NCBI GenBank assembly: GCA_023238725.1
Contig: CM041547.1
Location: forward strand, 23,422,744 to 23,486,743
Length of the DNA stretch: 64,000 nucleotides
Origin: Scortum barcoo
Taxonomy: Eukaryota > Chordata > Actinopteri > Centrarchiformes > Terapontidae
Direction of reading: 5' to 3'
The position numbers and the translations under genes are program-made. Positions 37,181 through 49,312 of this stretch are shown piece after piece. Under the pieces are notes generated by a model. It was not told where the DNA came from and searched no databases. It saw nothing but the letters and a program-made list of their open reading frames with translations. Every line of letters starts with the position of its first letter. Position 1 is the stretch's first letter.

Positions 37181-38141
37181 GCCAGAGCATTATAGCATTT
37201 ATCAGGATACAAACATAGAAACAAAAAATATATATCTGTACAGGTGTAGACATTGCATGGAAGCAATGAAGGATTAGTGATGGAAAACTGCAATTGCAAT
37301 GCGTTACATGGGAGCAAAACCAAAATTATTCCAAAAAAGTACTTTTGGGTTTAATGACTCTTGACAGCCTCAACTTGTGATTATTGCACAGTGCCAATTC
37401 TGCCCAACCATCAGAAACCCATTCAGTCCCTTCTTAAACTCAGGTCTAGTTTTCAGTATGGCTTATGGCTCCACAGTTGGAATATGGATGATATGGACGG
37501 TTGGTGGAAAAGCTTTCTATATCATTAAGTTGAAACTTAGGTCAGAAATGGACAGAGTTATGCTTCAAGGCTGATAGCATCTAGCTGTTGTTCCTCTAAG
37601 TGGACACAAGACATTAAAATAGCACTTAGGTATTGTCATGCTACTGAATCAGGTTAGTTGTGAACCTTGCATTTCGCTCTCCAGGTGTCATCCAATTCTT
37701 AAGTACTTCCTCTGTCCATGGATAAGCAAGATTTGAGGACTTTTTTTAATGGGGGAAAGCTCCTTTCATCATTAAACATATATAAGAACATCTTTTGAAC
37801 ATTTATGGCCAAGCTCCAAATCAATATTTTCACCTTAAACACAGATATGTCTATCCATAATGCTGGGTAGTGTGGATTTTCACTTTTAAATCTTTGATAA
37901 GGTCAATTTCCTTGACAATACAAAATTAGATAAAACAGGAAAAATGAACAAAAAAGGTAAATAAACCAAAAAACAAAACAAGTAAAGTCTCTCACATACA
38001 AAAATGCTGAACTAGTTATATGTCAACACTTGTTTGTGTCTGGATCAATGAAACTGCACAAGAAAAGGGAAATGATGAGGCTTGGATGACCTGACAGTTT
38101 GATGTTAGATAAAGATGGCAAGGTGGGATGTGGTGGTAGAC

Positions 38142-38197
38142 TGTCACACGCACAAAAACACTCTCAAATACACAAACACGCTCACACACACACAAAG
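38142..38197 (-). promoter_or_regulatory. Sense UG-rich tract 57 nt downstream of E4
   Basis: The given strand is an imperfect CA repeat, so the pre-mRNA has a UG-rich element close to the weak donor of the 93-nt exon. It could bind TDP-43, CELF or similar proteins; function is inferred only from position. Confidence 0.45.
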
Positions 38198-38247
38198 AGA
38201 TAAAGGAAGACAGGGAGAAGGAAGAAGTTGAAATAAATATTTGAGAA

Positions 38248-38253
38248 CATGCA
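38248..38253 (-). promoter_or_regulatory. Sense TGCATG overlapping the E4 donor
   Basis: The donor of the 93-nt exon reads G|GTGCATG, so the hexamer TGCATG occupies intron positions +2 to +7. This is the high-affinity Rbfox recognition sequence and would place bound protein over the U1 site. Confidence 0.85.
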
Positions 38254-38254
38254 C

Positions 38255-38347
38255 CTCTATTTTACGGCCTTCTACCACGGTGCCATGTAATTTCTCTCTG
38301 GCCCTGTCGGCGTCCACGCTATGCTCGAACGTTACGAACCCAAAACC
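38255..38347 (-). CDS. rbfox1: rbfox1 exon E4: 93-nt RRM exon with RNP1
   Basis: This exon is 93 nt (31 codons, phase 0/0) and begins GFGFVTFEHSVDADRAREKL. It carries RNP1; its two aromatic Phe residues correspond to human F158 and F160 that stack on the UGCAUG motif. The E-H-S-V segment replaces human E-N-S-A. The acceptor is CTGCATGCAG and the donor GTGCAT, so both splice sites overlap or nearly touch a TGCATG. In mammals, skipping of the homologous 93-nt exon keeps frame but destroys RNA binding and yields a dominant-negative protein, and Rbfox proteins promote that skipping. The same arrangement here suggests conserved autoregulation, which is an inference. Confidence 0.97.
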
Positions 38348-40112
38348 CTGCATGCAGGACGGAAAGAGGCAAGAACAACATGCACATTATTTTGCACATA
38401 TTACACTCAACATTGCATTGAATATTCAAAACTTGACAGGCCTGCCATCTCTTGTCATGGTTGCTAAGCAATGATGAGACTGTCACAGTTTGCGGGAGGG
38501 GTTTCATATAGAACATCAAGTAACTAAAAGTAGGTACATTTTTTAATGTGAATAATGAAATAACAATATAGCTTGAAAGACATTTTATCCACAACTGTTA
38601 GTTGTTGGAATTGTTTTACCTGCACTGTCCCACTAAATTCTGGTCTTGACGATTAGTACTATGCCTCAATAATAAATGCCAGCTTTTATAGCAGATGATT
38701 TAGACATTTATACACAATGTAGTTAGACATAAATCATTTACTAATTTTTAAATATTGTGGTGATACAGCAAACAGGATCCTCTGATGAAGGTATAATAGA
38801 GAATTTTAAATATTTGAATAAAGGGAAATTCAACTTCTTTATGGCAATAACAGCAAGCAAAACACGTCAGCCAAAACCAAGAACACAAAAAATGCATTGT
38901 GACGTTATTCTGAAAAAAACTTTAGGACTTTGAAAGTCTGTCCTGGTATAAAAAAGATGTTGTTCCAAGGAGGGCGTTTTAATATACCAGTATTGATTAG
39001 CCATGACTGTCTGGTTTGGTAATGAAATAGAGTGGAAAGGTACTTAATTAACTTTGAACCTCAATCTACAATTTCTTCATCAATATCAAAATCATATATT
39101 CCCTCATTAATGTGGTTTATCATTGAGTATCTCATTGACCATGCATGTATTGCTGCACTGTAGCTCAGCATGTTGTTTCGCAACATTAAAATATCAGACC
39201 TTTCTCAGGAAGAGTTCTTGTCTGCACTTGTCTTCTCATGGACTAGTGAAAGTCATCAGTCACAATTTAAAATGTGCGTTTAGCCATATATGGCCAAAAA
39301 GGTCAGAGTTTATTGCAAATGAGAGATCTGACTTGTGTCAACTTTAGTCAGACAGGTATCGTGATTACTGTACATGATGGGGACATCCAAATATCTAGGT
39401 GTCATCATTTTTGCTCAGTAGATGTTATTCAGTCACCAACTTTCATTTTGTTTTTCTTTAAGGTGAGAAAGTAACCACTTACATTTAAAATATGTGGTCT
39501 ATTCTTAAAACTATGTGCATTGGAAGACTTCACTCCAATGTATTCAGAGAGACGAGGGCCTTAAAAGCAGGCCAAGGCTGGAGCTGGAGCTTCTCAGGAG
39601 GTGGCCGTCTAGATGAAGTATGGTGTATCATATTGTCTTTGGTTTTACTGTGAATATACACTCCAGTGATAATAATTCAATAGTTATATAATGAAATCAC
39701 CTGAGCCAAGCTGAGCTGGTGAGGTCACTGTGAACACTCCTGTCCATATTGCAAATTGATGGTACTGTGTCCCACTGCTCTTATGTAACTTCTTGTCTAT
39801 TTACTTCAAACTTTGCAAATTGTGTTGAGCCAGGCCTAATGTATTCTGTGGATGCAGTGGTGAATTAGCCGTAATCAGTCAATTATGCTGAGTTATGCTG
39901 CATACTAAGACTTTAAAGGCCGATTCTGATTTGTACTTCACTTATTAGCATTTCACGTACGTAGCGTTCAAGTAGAACAAAGCCATATTAATTTAATCCC
40001 TGTATGACTGGTACACAGATGAGTCAAGGTTCCATCAAACACAAAGAGTGAGAACCAGCTATGTTTCTTAAATGTAGTGAAATCTTTAGAAAAACACAGA
40101 AACACCATGTAC
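38348..40112 (-). other. rbfox1: rbfox1 intron 3 (E3-E4), 1765 nt
   Basis: The intron has a GTACAT donor and an acceptor CTGCATGCAG. The polypyrimidine tract before the acceptor is poor (purine-containing). No repeat or exon is recognised inside. Confidence 0.9.
38351..38356 (-). promoter_or_regulatory. Sense TGCATG just upstream of the E4 acceptor
   Basis: The acceptor region reads GTCCTGCATGCAG, putting TGCATG at intron positions -9 to -4. In mammalian Rbfox genes a site in this location mediates autoregulated skipping of the homologous exon. Confidence 0.88.
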
Positions 40113-40166
40113 CTTAGAACCACGCTCGTTGAAGATGATTTCCACATCTAAGATTTTGCCAAATTG
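40113..40166 (-). CDS. rbfox1: rbfox1 exon E3: RRM, 54-nt exon
   Basis: This 54-nt exon (18 codons, phase 0/0) encodes QFGKILDVEIIFNERGSK, the classic invariant RBFOX exon covering helix 1 to strand 2 of the RRM. The acceptor is TTTCTCAACAG and the donor GTACAT, a suboptimal match to consensus. It was not recoverable as an open reading frame because it is too short; I placed it from the continuity of the RRM. It lies only 145 nt downstream of E2 in transcript order, by far the shortest intron of the gene. Confidence 0.97.
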
Positions 40167-40311
40167 CTGTTGAGAAACAAACAAAAGATAAAGAAGATAA
40201 AGAGATTCAAATCTCTTGACAAATTTTCTTTGTCATCAGTTCAACAGAACGTTATCCTTAAATTATCCAAATGTCCCACATTTCATATATAGCAGATATT
40301 TGTGTACTTAC
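40167..40311 (-). other. rbfox1: rbfox1 intron 2 (E2-E3), 145 nt
   Basis: Very short intron with GTAAGT donor and TTTCTCAACAG acceptor, interrupting the RRM between its first loop and helix 1. It contains nothing else recognisable. Confidence 0.95.
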
Positions 40312-40458
40312 GCCGAACATTTGCCTAAGATCTGGGTCTCTAAACCTGAAGGGGATGTTGGAGACGTGAAGTCTCTTGGGTTGGGCCTTGCTGTCTGTGC
40401 TTTCAGGTACAGTCGGTATCGGTGGCTGACTGTCAGTCTGAGCGGCATCATCTGTCTG
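40312..40458 (-). CDS. rbfox1: rbfox1 exon E2: start of the RRM (RNP2)
   Basis: The exon is 147 nt (49 codons, phase 0/0), with acceptor TGTTTTCCAG and donor GTAAGT. It begins QTDDAAQTDSQPP and ends PFRFRDPDLRQMFG. The second half is the first beta-strand and loop of the single RRM. RNP2 is LHVSNI, and His and Phe in LHVSNIPF correspond to human Fox-1 H120 and F126, which contact the UGCAUG RNA in the published structure. The linker TVPESTDSKAQPK differs most from mammals. The RRM-coding part is essentially identical to all vertebrate RBFOX proteins, so the family call is secure. Confidence 0.97.
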
Positions 40459-42841
40459 CTGGAAAACACAGAATGAAGAACACAAATGAAAGATACATAG
40501 AGGCACTTCCAGCAACTATGAATGCAATTTTAAGAGATTTGTGACATTCTTTAAGATAACATGAGCATCTGTATATTTTCACTAAAAATGACATTATTAA
40601 GCAAGAGTCACCTGTGTGATATCACACACACATTTTTTTTTTATTGGTCTGTGGCTTTGACAAAATCCATGCCCCCTGTCAGTCTCACTCCATGCAGGTT
40701 CTTTAACCAAGCAGCAGGAGGCCCTACTGCAGTGAGAAGGAGGAGAACTAGAGGTGGAAATCACAAATCACTTCACAAACCATGCTGTTCACTTCAGTTC
40801 AAGATTCATAGCCACTGACTGTGTAGTTTGTTTGCTTTTTTCCTAAAGTAAACACTACGCTACTTGAGATCGTCACTCAAATGTATTCCACTATGTACAT
40901 CAGTAAGTGAATGCTTCATGATTCAAAGGCTCTTCAGCAGTTACAGGAAGTGAACACAGGAAGTGAATACATGATGCTCATCCGGCCGCAACGCTCAGTG
41001 GAGATTCAGACTGTCCTCAGTTCAGTAGTACATTGGATCTGCTGCTAGTTCAAGCCGTTACGTTCAATTCAACACAAAACTAACCTACAAGCATTGTACA
41101 AGAGGCTAATTGCTCAGCAGCCTATTATTAAATACAGAGTTATTATCAGATTATGTTTCTGTGACATGCATGGACTTTTAATGTGCTTTTAACATGGAAG
41201 TAATTTACTGTGTTTTACGACTGAGCTGACAACAAAGCACTCAGGCGCTAGTGAGGGGAGCTGCACTGCTAAAAGCAACTGATTCCTTGAGTGACATCAG
41301 TGATTTACTATAGTCGGTCCAGTTTTAGGATCTGTTGCACTGAACACCTCTAAAGAAACTCCTGCAAGCTTTCTCACTAGTTTTAAACTGCATTTCACCG
41401 GTTATATGAGTAAATGGAGTCGGCTGAGTAGTCGTTACGTTAGCTTAATGTGGAAGTCATGTGCCAACAGGAGATAGGTCACCTTGGGTGTTCTAGCAAT
41501 AGGTGCTCCAACTCAGTTATCTTTAAGCTAAATGGCATGAACGGCCAGTGAGAATGTGTTTCCTAGTGTAGACTGACCTACTGTCTGTGATCATCTTTAC
41601 CTACGTTCGATCAAATATCTGGTCAGTTGTGGAAATATAACATATATATTATCACTAATTATATATAATAAAATACATATAATCTCCTTGTATTTTCTAT
41701 AACTGCTGCAATAGCAGCCAGAATTTAAGGGTTGTTACAAGTCCTGATCTTGTGACATGATGACATCATTTACTGATAAAGGCACTGAGATGATGTTGTA
41801 ACCTCTAGAAAAAAGATGGTAAGTGCAACTTGAGTTTGTGATTACCTTGCCTTCTTCTATTCTTGAGGTCAAAACTGATTCTTTACACTTAATGACCAAC
41901 TATTTTCATTGGAGCATGGCACCATCATGTTCAGTGTGCAGACTTCTATTCCATCCTTCCTGACTGCCACAGACAACAGATCCAGATATCATATACCATC
42001 TCATCCAGAATTCATAGAACCATACTTGCATATGTAACTCTCATTCTGTTTGAATATGAAGAGGACGAGTACAAGCAAAAACCACACATTACAGTGAGAA
42101 CGCAGTATCAGACCTCAGGCTGCGGATCCTTAGAGCCTGTGAATTAGGAGGAATTAATAAATGCTGCCTGAGACGAAAAGGAGTTTGACCTAGAAAGAGT
42201 TAAAATATGCAAACACGCAGACATAATAGATGCTCATGCACACACATATAGAGTACCAGCGGCAGTCTGTGTTTGTCCTTTAGCTCTCAGTTTGATTGAG
42301 ATCAATGGCTGTTAAACACAAGAGAGGACTCCACAGTCTCCTATTCCACTTCAAGTGTGTGTGTGTGTATGCGTGTGCATGTGTGTGTGTGAGAGAGAGA
42401 GAGATAAACTGTTGGTGTGTCTCTTTGCTGACTTTGGAGCTTATTTATTTATGAACAAGTCTTGTTCATAAACTAATGCCCCCATATTGAGACAGGGGAG
42501 CACAACATATCAGAGAGTCTGTAATACAATCCGATACAAAGCACAAAGACCTGCACTCCAAAAGTAACAGTTAAATTGAAATGACATGCCTCTTGACACA
42601 GTCAAAAAGGTGTTGGTCCTTAGAGGTGTTGATAGAGTGTGTGACATAATTTTGACATTATCTGGGGGCGTCTGAGTGGTTGTGTTTCCATGATTCTTGA
42701 ATAATAATAGTACTGAATGGAGGCTGCTGCCATGTGTTACATGCTAAAATCTTGATCCTACAAGAAGTGTTTTTCATCCCTCCTTTCTCTTTCTTTTGCT
42801 CCCAAACAGTCCCAGGCTCCAAGCCAGCTATAAATACAGCC

Positions 42842-42875
<34 letters not shown>
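42842..42875. repeat. (GT)n microsatellite
   Basis: About 14 GT units with one interruption on the given strand; a second imperfect run lies at 42354-42391. Frames rich in Cys-Val or Thr-His here are repeat artefacts. Confidence 0.95.
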
Positions 42876-42877
<2 letters not shown>

Positions 42878-45668
42878 CTTGAAAAGAAGCACCATAAGGC
42901 CAGCAGACTGCATGTCTTCCATGCAATGCCTAGGTATATACCGGCACATATGGAAAGGAGTGTACACACACACACAGCAGCGACTGCCATCTGTGCAGTA
43001 CTCCTCGTTGGTGGCGACATCCGCCTACACTCGCAGTGAAGAAATAAAACAAACACACTGCGAGACAAAGCATCTCATCTCCTCCCTCTTGGCATGAGAA
43101 ACTGATATGTGAGGTGAGGCCAGGCTGAATGCAAACTGATTTCAGACATATTGGAGATATCAAACAGAGATGATGGCGAACACTGGGCTCTCAGAGACTA
43201 GACAATAAAATATAACCTGGAGAAACAAAGCAGTGAAAAGGCAGGCTGTTAAAAAGAATGTGTTATGAAAGTCATATTTTACTCTCAAAGCTGTTGTTAA
43301 GAAACAGAAGAAAGGAAGAAAACCACCAAGAAAAACCAAGAAAACACTGAGGCAGAGGCCTCACTACAACTCTCAGGAGCTGCAAAGTTTCTTACACACT
43401 ACCTACGTATATCAACATATTGGACAGACCATGCATGAAACCAACCTCTGGAATAATCATTATATTTTTCTTGGAAAAAGAGGCTAAAATATAAGTGTCA
43501 TGAGGGTGGTGCCAGAGTTAAGGGTTCAGCCCATTTGGCGCATGAATCTTTCCAGCTTATATCATCTTCAGATAACCTTCAGATCTTCAGATAACCATGG
43601 ATTTCTATACCAAACCTGACAATTCATGAAATATTTCAGACTGGACCAAAGGGATGGATCAACAGACCAACAGACTCTACAGTCTCAGCACCAGTGGGGA
43701 GAAAACGTGTGGGCTCTGAGGGTGTCATCAGAGCAAGAGTCATTAGACTTTTCACAAGATGGTAAGCTGACCATTAAATTATGATATATCTTGAGTGAAA
43801 AGTAGTCGGTCCAACATGGAATTGGGCTTTTACTGGGCTTTCAGGGGCATGAATGTATCCAGCAGATCACCAAGTGCATTACTGTCAATCAGTCTACTGG
43901 ACCCTCGTACTGGTGGATAGACCCAGATGTATCATAACATCAAAAAGGGCAGAAATACATTTTTCTATGGAATATTTCAGTCTCCAACAACTTTGTGATT
44001 ACTTTTTTATTCTCACACTTTGTCTCTCTCTCCTAATTCCCCCTTCTCTCTGTCACTGCACACACTGTGGGGCTCACAGAAAGGGGAGAGGAGGCTGACG
44101 TTGCTCTATAAACACTCCAACCAGATGAGGTCATTCTTCCTGGATGCATACACAGCACACACACTCACACCACTGAGCGAGAGAGAGAGGCTGAGAGATG
44201 CCAATTTCCACCTCCAGCCACCAAACTTTATGCAAATTGGTCCATCCATTTACAGGTTTTATAATGTATTAAAGGCATTTTCCAACATCAGGTTCACTTT
44301 TTCTAAACAACTATGGTGGTATTCTCTATTTGTTCATTACTTTGACAACAAATGCACTCAGACAGTAACATTTTTAAAACCAGTGAGTACTACTCATCAT
44401 CAACATTCAAATCACCATTGAGTCCCAGAAGCAACGTATCTCAATTACAGGCTGCTCACATAAACTGAATCAGATGGATCAGTGTAATTCCACATATAAA
44501 TAATAGAATGCCAACCAAAATTTGAAAGATGATATGATAATAACATCATTTTGCCATATTATTACAGTATGATTCTACTAATAGGAGATGAACAAGATTA
44601 TTATTATCATCCTACCTGCTAATTACACTGATTGTTGGAGTTTCTGTGCCCATAATTATTTTGCTTTGAGTATTTTGTCATCATGAAATAAATCAAGAAA
44701 GAACACCAATCCCTCCATTATTCCAAGGTTTGAGAATATATGGGAGCAGACAGTTAGGGTTAGGGTTACAGTTAATGAAAAGAAACAGTGGTAAGACTTA
44801 GTATACATAAACCACATAGTAGTGATGTAGTGTAAATGGCCAGCAGTCAAACGAGGAAGAAGTACTCAGATTCTTTACTTAATAATGTCAACAATTTTCA
44901 TTTTGTGCTCTTTCGCAGCACCTTTGGTAATTGCAGGTGTGTTTTTGGACCTTCATTTCAGTTTCAGTTTCACTTGTCTGTAGTCATCGATCTTTTCTTT
45001 GTTTGTTTGGCCACAACTGTAGCAAAGCACAGGAAAAAACATTTTGCTGCTTCACACACAGGTGTATTGAAGAGTGAGTCTATTGCGGTAAAAGCCTTGT
45101 TCAAAGCCTAACTGTGCACTGCTTGGGATTTTTGAAAGTCGCCATGGACACCGAGATCGTAATATTGCAATTACTGCAGGCTTTCATCACGTTAGTACGT
45201 TAATATGTGATGCAGTATTATTTAGGCATGTGGGGTTTTAATCCTATATTGTATATTTGTAGGGTGAGACAGTTTGATGCTTAGCCTGATCATGATATGT
45301 CTTCAAAACATATCATGATCATTTGAGGCTGTGGGCTTGCTCATAAATGTTATCAGACGCATCCCAGTTCCAGCCTGTCAAAAAAGTCCACTGTGCATGG
45401 GCAATTTTATTGTTTCATGGTATTGTGCATGGTAGGGACTGAAAAACATTGCAACAGTGCATACATTTTCTGTTTCTGTGTTGTCCCAGGTTAAATATTC
45501 TCTGTATGGATATACTATCAAATGTGTCAATAATATATCTTTGCATGTAGGCACGCACATCCTGTGTGTATGTGTACAGTATCCTCCAACCCCCAGTCCC
45601 TGAAAAACAGGACTCCCCAAAATCGATAATGTATTTCACTGGGTGTACGGTGCACTTATTCATCCCTG

Positions 45669-45715
45669 TTGGGTACAGGACGTTCTGTTCTTTTGGGTAC
45701 AGGACGTTCTGTTCT
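45669..45715. repeat. Tandem duplication of a 24-nt unit
   Basis: TTGGGTACAGGACGTTCTGT plus TCTT occurs twice in a row without mismatches over the shared length, indicating a recent duplication. Confidence 0.9.
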
Positions 45716-48700
45716 CCGTGTGATTTCCTCAGTTTCTTTCACCCTGTGACCCAAACAATCACTGGAAAAATAGTCTATTTTTGTTTACTACTCACCCACA
45801 GAACACGAGGATGAGGTTTACAGTGAAGGTTTTAGCAGTACAGCAGTTGTCCATCAGCTGTAGCATTCTTGTTAGCTTTGCCCAGCTAACCAGGTTAGTC
45901 AAGTTCATTTAGTGTTGCCGCCTCTGAATGACAAACACTGAGCGGAGGATCCTCCCAAACATTTAACTCCACTGTATGGGAGCAAAAAGCAAAACTGATG
46001 CTGTTCAACTGAAATCAGGTATGTTTGTGGATTTATGATGATGTCACCTGAATGTTTCAGCAGGCAAAAAAAAGTCTTTCAGGCAATCTCTCACTGTAGA
46101 TTTGGACTTTACCAAAGCAATAACTAATGCTACAAAGTGTTTATTGCTGCACCTATGCAACTATACTCACTTCTTTAGATGTGCTGCAATGTTTGCATTT
46201 TAGTTAGTCCTTTGCCTTGTATGTTCAGGAGTTATCAACATGTCAGAGTCAATGCAGCATTATTGACATTTGTGTTATTTAGTTTTTAGTTAAACTTCTG
46301 GCCAATAAGTCTCTGTTGATCATTTACATTTTTTCAAAGTAAATTACTTTTTTTTGTTTGTTTGTTTTCCCTGGTTTACCAAAAATGTACTGAACAATGA
46401 CCCAAAACTGACTAACATACCGGACCATGTATTTGATGCAACGGTACACACCTGATATACAGAGTTTAGTCCAAGAGAAATCTTAAGGGTAAAGAGATGA
46501 TTGACAGGAAACGAATTAAGAAAATACAGTCATGCGTCACAATTTTTTTCCTGATCTTCCTTCTTTCTGCAGAATACTTTACAATTTCAAATGAACACCA
46601 CTTTGGTGGAAGTGCTATCAGCTTATAGACATGTGAAACATCACTCTCCAACTACTGCTTTTATTTAAGAGGTCGCAAACCAGATACAATCCATACATAA
46701 ATAATCCAAATACATTTAGTGATGGAGTTTAGGGCTGAATATTTCCAGTGTAAACAGTATAAAGTACTATTTTGCGGGAACTGTACTTTAAGTGCATCTG
46801 AATTAATTGGGTTAGTCATTTAGGGATGTGAGTGAGAAAGTGAGAGAAACGCAGTCTCAGACACAGAGACATACCGAGCTGAAACGACGAGGAAAAGAAG
46901 GGAGTAATAAAGCACTGAGAGGGAGGCCTGATGACGTGGGGGAAGGAGTGCAGCAGACTGACTGACTAAGAGAGGAGAACTGATGAGACTTCCAGATGTA
47001 CAGTATGCTGTCTGCTTGGTGCCGACATGCTTTCCTTCTCCCACTGTTTCCGATGGTAAAATAACTCGGGGGTTGCAGCAAAGAAATCATCACACAAAAC
47101 TCTCACCACCCAGCACATAAACAGGAGCCGCACATGATTTTTAAAGATTAAAGGTGAGCTGGGAGTGATTTGGAGTCAAGCCTTTTTTTTTTACCCTGTG
47201 AAAAAGGTTTGAAAAAAGGTTTGAATTGTCAGAACATTTTCCTTTTAATATGTAATATGTTTTAATATGTAGGACACCTCTGAGTTAAAATTAAACACAT
47301 TCTGTTGATGTATGTACATGTAACAATTTTAATAGTTTTTTTAATCATTTTTTTGTTATAATTTTTATCAGTTATTATTCTGTGAATGCATTGTAACATA
47401 GCTTAATGAGACCTTCCATGACTTTCTTGGTTGACTGTAACAGCCTGTGGACTGATTTCTATGGAAAGGATGCAAGCTAATGTTAACGCTATGATACTAC
47501 TTCATATTTATAGAGGTATAATTAAAGAGTATGTAGATATCTGTGTATAAATGATAACACTGCTGCCATGTTTAATTAAAGTTACATTATTATGTACTTT
47601 GTAAGGATGGAGCGGGTACAAAGTTAGCAAAGCCCTGATTGAGCCAAACTCCATTAAAAAAACAAGCATTTTAAAAGTTGTTTGTTTGTCGTATTGTGGA
47701 CAGACCTGACAAAGCATGAATAGATATTTTTTACTAATTGGCATCATGATGTAGTTATTTTGGCATGTTTTTCATCTGCTTATTGCAATTAAATCACAGA
47801 AATTTCTGTTTATTTTGTGATTTTACCACGGTAGAATGTGAAGTTTACTAAAAATGAATGACTGGCACACACAACATAGACTCCAACACAAACTCCAAAA
47901 AAAACTAAAGTTTTATTTAGTGAAATCCGGCTGGCAAAACAGAATCAGATCGATTCAGTGAGTAGTAGTAGTAGTAGTGAGTAGTCTATATGTTTTCTCA
48001 CTTTAGTCACTTGAAAAATGCTTTTACATATGCACACAAGTAATCACCTTTACTGTGTGGGGATGTCTCATCAGATTGCTGTATGCTTTATAGTGACTTA
48101 AACAGACCGTTGTGAAGCAAATATTTTGTGACTGCACTACTATAATCAGGCTCTGCCATGCATTTGTCAGAGGAGCGCAATCTTTGATTCATATAAATAT
48201 TTATTGTGTGAATGTAGTTAAAATTAAGATTAAGAATTAGGTCCTGCCGAAAAATAAAACTAAAACTAAGCATTTTTGCAGTGCCGGGAGAAGACATTAT
48301 TAGTATGCAAAATAATATGCATGATACTTGAGGCCAGTGGTGTCATAAATATTTATGAAAATGAACTGAATTATAAATCCTGAGAACAAATGACTAGCAG
48401 GAGTTTTGTCGTCTGTGAGGCTGCACGCGCATATGCGGCATTAGAAATCGTGTGACTTCTATCAGAACAGTGACTTAAAAATGGCCCCCAGAGATCACCA
48501 GCAATTGTCTTCGGGGAGCTGGAGTGTTGGAGTGGAGTGATAATCAGATAACGCTCAGAAAAATAACACTGTAGGGTCTGTTTCTAGTCGCACTATACAG
48601 ATGAACACACACAACCGAGAGGACAGTGAAAGCCTCGGAGTGCAGCTCACCATCTCCTGAATCTACACTGACAGGTTGATCTACCTCACAAATGGCCATC

Positions 48701-49079
48701 TTGGGCACTGGTTCTAAATGTTGCATATATCAGATATAAGATATTAAGATATAAACCACTGGCTGTAGAAAACATGACATAACATTAGACTAATGAAGAA
48801 ATAACTTGTGAATCAAGCAAACATTCCCCATTTCATATTTCTCATAGAACAACAGTGTAGCTCGACACACAATAGAAGAACACACAGTGACTAAAACAAA
48901 GAAAAAGAAAACTTGAGGATCACAAAGCCCAAGTATGGAAAGCAGCACGCTCCCTTCCTCTTGACTAAACATAGCAGAATGCAGACTGTTCTCTTCTTTT
49001 TGAACAAATAAGATTCAAAAACTTAATTTTCACTAATTGTCAGAGTCTTTTCATATTTTTAAAACCAAAGACAAATTAT

Positions 49080-49312
49080 TGCATCAACATCTTATCTGCA
49101 TTATCTGTATTACCTATTGTATATTATCTACTTAGTTATATATTTTTATTTTATTTATTTTAGTTTTGTATCTATTTTTGCCTTTTTCTTATAATATTTT
49201 TTAGCACTGTTCTAGTGAGCTTGTGACTCAAGAATTTCATTACCAGCGACTGCTCCATGTAATTGTGCACATGACAAATAAAATCTTCATTCTTAAATCT
49301 TGAATCTTGAAA
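49080..49312 (+). mobile_element. LINE 3' tail (Rex1/Babar-like)
   Basis: It includes CAAGAATTTCATTACCAGCG, a TGTGCACATGACAAATAAAA signal and a short (TCTTGAA) tail. It is homologous in layout to 15470-15655 and to the minus-strand copy at 61321-61405. It is only the 3' terminus, antisense to rbfox1. Confidence 0.65.

Larger units (their letters stand above)
33899..38254 (-). other. rbfox1: rbfox1 intron 4 (E4-E5), 4356 nt
   Basis: The intron has an unusual GTGCAT donor and a CTGCTGTAG acceptor. A UG-rich tract lies 57 nt downstream of E4, an RTE/Rex3-like LINE end at 36.8-37.2 kb, and sense TGCATG motifs upstream of E5 at 33973-33980 (palindromic TGCATGCA) and 34246-34251. Confidence 0.9.

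Noticed and set aside
43495..43710. Possible second copy of the CTCATGGTGGCGCTAGAG-type repeat
   Set aside because: The wording is only loosely similar and boundaries cannot be drawn by eye, so it is mentioned only as a possibility within the intron.
44753..44769. GTTAGGGTTAGGGTTA resembling telomere repeat
   Set aside because: Only two units; expected by chance or as a remnant, with no extended array.
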